NCBI GenBank assembly: GCA_910586875.1
Contig: CAJUJI010000118.1
Span: 1-8,854 of the forward strand
DNA length: 8,854 nucleotides
Direction of reading: 5' to 3'
Source: an uncultured Anaerotruncus sp.
GTDB taxonomy: Bacteria > Bacillota > Clostridia > Oscillospirales > Ruminococcaceae
The notes beneath the pieces were generated by a model, which had not been told where the DNA came from, searched no databases, and saw only the letters and a program-made list of their open reading frames with translations. Positions 7,509 through 8,854 of the stretch are shown here, in pieces; positions within the stretch are counted from its first letter, which is position 1; each line of letters opens with the position of its first letter. The translations under genes were made by a program, and so were the position numbers.

Positions 7509-8628
7509 CAGAATAATTATCTTTTATGGATCAAAACGTGACTATGAAGCAATGGTGGATAGTGAGATTTCAGAAGGTGAAGTAACTATTCCATTTATGG
7601 ATTTGATTCAGCATTATAACGCTCGGTTGAGACCAAATGAATCAGGCGTAAGAGAATCCGCATTGAGCCGAACAATCAAAGTAGATAATTGCATCGTTCG
7701 AGCAGATGATTACGGATCTGTGCTAGAACATGTCCTATCGAACTTTGTGACCATTGTAACATTAAATCATGACATTGGAACATTGTTTGTTCATAATCCT
7801 CCCAGGAGAGTTAGGGAGTCCTTATGCACAATATATAGGGATGAGATTGAATACCGTTATTCTGAGTATCCCACACTGACTAGAGGGAAGTTAAAGGAAC
7901 TTTACTCTAACCTTGATAAAGAAATATTGGGTCAGGAGGTATGTAAGAAACAAATCGCAAGCGGTATATATCGACTTATCACAAACACGAATAATCGCCC
8001 AGTGGTTTTAATGCTGTATGGCCCTTCTGGCGTTGGAAAAACAGAGAGTGCAAAAAGCATTAGTAAAACGATGGGTGGCGAATTATTGCGGGTACAGTTT
8101 TCTATGATGCAAACCAATGAAGCGTATGAGTATGTCTTTGGAGCAGGACATTCTAAGGGCAGCTTTGCAAGAGATATGATGTCACGAGAATCAAATGTAA
8201 TTTTGATTGACGAATTTGACAAGGTTAATCCCTCTTTCTACAATGCGTTTTATGAATTGTTTGACGAAGGTCGTTATGTCGATACAAACTATGATGTAAA
8301 TTTAGGCCAAACAATTTTTTTGCTTACTTGTAACTTTAGGAGCGAGGATGAGATCAAAAAGATACTGGGACCCGCGATGTTTTCCCGAATCGGATGCTGT
8401 ATTGAATACAAAGAGTTGTCTACTGAACAAAAACAGATCATTGTGAGTAGTTGGTATGATGAACTAATTGCAACATTAAGAGAAGACGAACAAGAGGTTA
8501 TTGCTACTACAGATATCCGCTCATGGTTCTTGAAAAATGCAGAAAGATATGACAATATTCGCATTTTAAAAACCAAGATGGAAAATGCGTTTTTTGACAA
8601 ATTAGTGGAGACTTTCATAATTGCGTGA
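7501..8628 (+). CDS. Single-domain Clp/HCLR-type AAA+ ATPase with an unrecognised N-terminal domain
   Basis: Residues 1-145 form a domain I do not recognise; it is not a Clp N domain or a zinc finger. Residues 146-375 form one AAA+ module close to the second domain of ClpB/ClpC or to ClpX: Walker A GPSGVGKT (174-181, K180), Walker B ILIDEFD (234-240, D237 and E238), sensor 1 N278 in LLTCNF, probable arginine finger R296 in FSRIG, and probable sensor 2 R354 in NIRILK. It should therefore bind and hydrolyse ATP and form a ring. The pore-loop position, GYVG in ClpB, reads GAGHSKGSF (214-222) with no GYVG-type aromatic, so protein threading like that of ClpB is uncertain. No ClpP-binding IGF loop was seen. 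The 8-base overlap with the DUF6414-like gene implies a complex or joint role. Codon use is AT-rich (32% GC in one 60-base sample). Confidence 0.93.
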   Translation: MTDRIIIFYGSKRDYEAMVDSEISEGEVTIPFMDLIQHYNARLRPNESGVRESALSRTIKVDNCIVRADDYGSVLEHVLSNFVTIVTLNHDIGTLFVHNPPRRVRESLCTIYRDEIEYRYSEYPTLTRGKLKELYSNLDKEILGQEVCKKQIASGIYRLITNTNNRPVVLMLYGPSGVGKTESAKSISKTMGGELLRVQFSMMQTNEAYEYVFGAGHSKGSFARDMMSRESNVILIDEFDKVNPSFYNAFYELFDEGRYVDTNYDVNLGQTIFLLTCNFRSEDEIKKILGPAMFSRIGCCIEYKELSTEQKQIIVSSWYDELIATLREDEQEVIATTDIRSWFLKNAERYDNIRILKTKMENAFFDKLVETFIIA

Positions 8629-8633
8629 TTCTT

Positions 8634-8673
8634 GATTACGAACAAAAAATTTTGAATCAATCTGTTCGGAATC
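8634..8673. repeat. Imperfect inverted repeat just after the AAA+ gene
   Basis: GATTACGAACA (8634-8644) pairs with TGTTCGGAATC (8663-8673) at 10 of 11 positions, with one A-G mismatch and an 18-base loop that holds AAAATTTT. It begins 6 bases after the AAA+ stop codon. No T-run follows the right arm, so it could be an mRNA 3' stem that slows decay, a protein site, or chance. Confidence 0.4.
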
Positions 8674-8689
8674 TCCATCTCATTTTGAA

Positions 8690-8727
8690 AAAGAAGAACA
8701 GCCACAAGTGTGTAGCTGTTCTTCTTT
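8690..8727. terminator. Probable bidirectional rho-independent terminator
   Basis: AAAGAAGAACAGC (8690-8702) and GCTGTTCTTCTTT (8715-8727) form a perfect 13-bp stem. Inside, after one C-A mismatch, ACA and TGT add 3 bp around an AGTG loop. Read on the plus strand, the T-rich right arm acts as the U-tract at the end of the AAA+ transcript. Read on the minus strand, the stem continues into TTCTTCTTTTTC, a better U-run. It would thus stop both the defence operon and any gene entering from the right edge on the minus strand. Confidence 0.65.
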
Positions 8728-8806
8728 GTAATACTCTGAATGGCCATTTTGTTGTTATCTCTATGCGAGTGAGACCAGAAATAGTTTTTTGATATTTTCG
8801 GTGAAT

Positions 8807-8854
8807 TTATCCTTGACAAATCCCGTCTTGATACCTCTCGTTGTTGTAATACGA
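8807..8854 (-). pseudogene. Possible C-terminal fragment of an IS3-like transposase entering from the right edge
   Basis: The minus strand is open from the window edge to a TAA at 8809-8807, giving 15 residues, SYYNNERYQDGICQG. The YYNNERYQ portion resembles the YNNERxQ motif near the end of IS3-family DDE integrase domains, but the usual following pattern (roughly LxxLTPxEYR) is absent, so it would be truncated or frameshifted. Another minus-strand frame is open to a TAG near 8770 and reads less convincingly. With only 15 residues a chance match is quite possible. Confidence 0.22.

Noticed and set aside
8315..8321. A run of seven T inside the AAA+ gene as a phase-variation tract
   Set aside because: The run is short, the frame is intact, and the sensor 1 region around it matches the family, so there is no sign of slippage.
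1..8854. CRISPR arrays, tRNA or rRNA genes
   Set aside because: No regularly spaced repeats and no tRNA or rRNA hallmarks were seen on reading the window.

Overview
The window looks like an accessory (defence) region of a low-to-mid GC Firmicute, most likely a gut Clostridia member. The reasons are strong AAGGAGG-type ribosome binding sites, tight gene packing with ATGA and TAATG junctions, and protein sequences typical of that group. This is a judgement from sequence style; no search was run.

Layout: positions 1-256 hold no complete gene. They contain two adjacent small hairpins with GNRA-type loops (27-73) and a candidate promoter (176-204) whose -10 box is overlapped by a perfect 13-base palindrome. 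Next comes a tightly coupled plus-strand operon: a 74-residue helix-turn-helix protein (257-481), HsdR (478-3744), a 79-residue unknown protein (3744-3983), HsdM (3980-5401) and HsdS (5403-6641). The hsd genes make a complete Type I restriction-modification system. HsdM and HsdS form the sequence-specific N6-adenine methyltransferase. HsdR adds the ATP-driven translocase and the nuclease that cuts unmethylated DNA. All catalytic motifs I looked for are intact. The HTH protein may control the operon, and the small protein between hsdR and hsdM is unexplained.

After a 48-base gap without a visible terminator, base composition becomes more AT-rich and a second module begins: a 272-residue protein resembling the uncharacterised DUF6414 family (6690-7508) and, overlapping it by 8 bases, a 375-residue protein with one Clp/HCLR-type AAA+ domain and an unrecognised N-terminal domain (7501-8628). 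This pair, attached downstream of a restriction system, is the best candidate in the window for a poorly described defence or stress system. Its function is not shown by the sequence.

The region ends with an imperfect inverted repeat (8634-8673), a strong 13-bp stem that probably terminates transcription in both directions (8690-8727), and at the right edge a minus-strand reading frame whose last 15 residues weakly resemble the C-terminal part of IS3-family transposases. If that is real, the defence cluster borders a mobile element.
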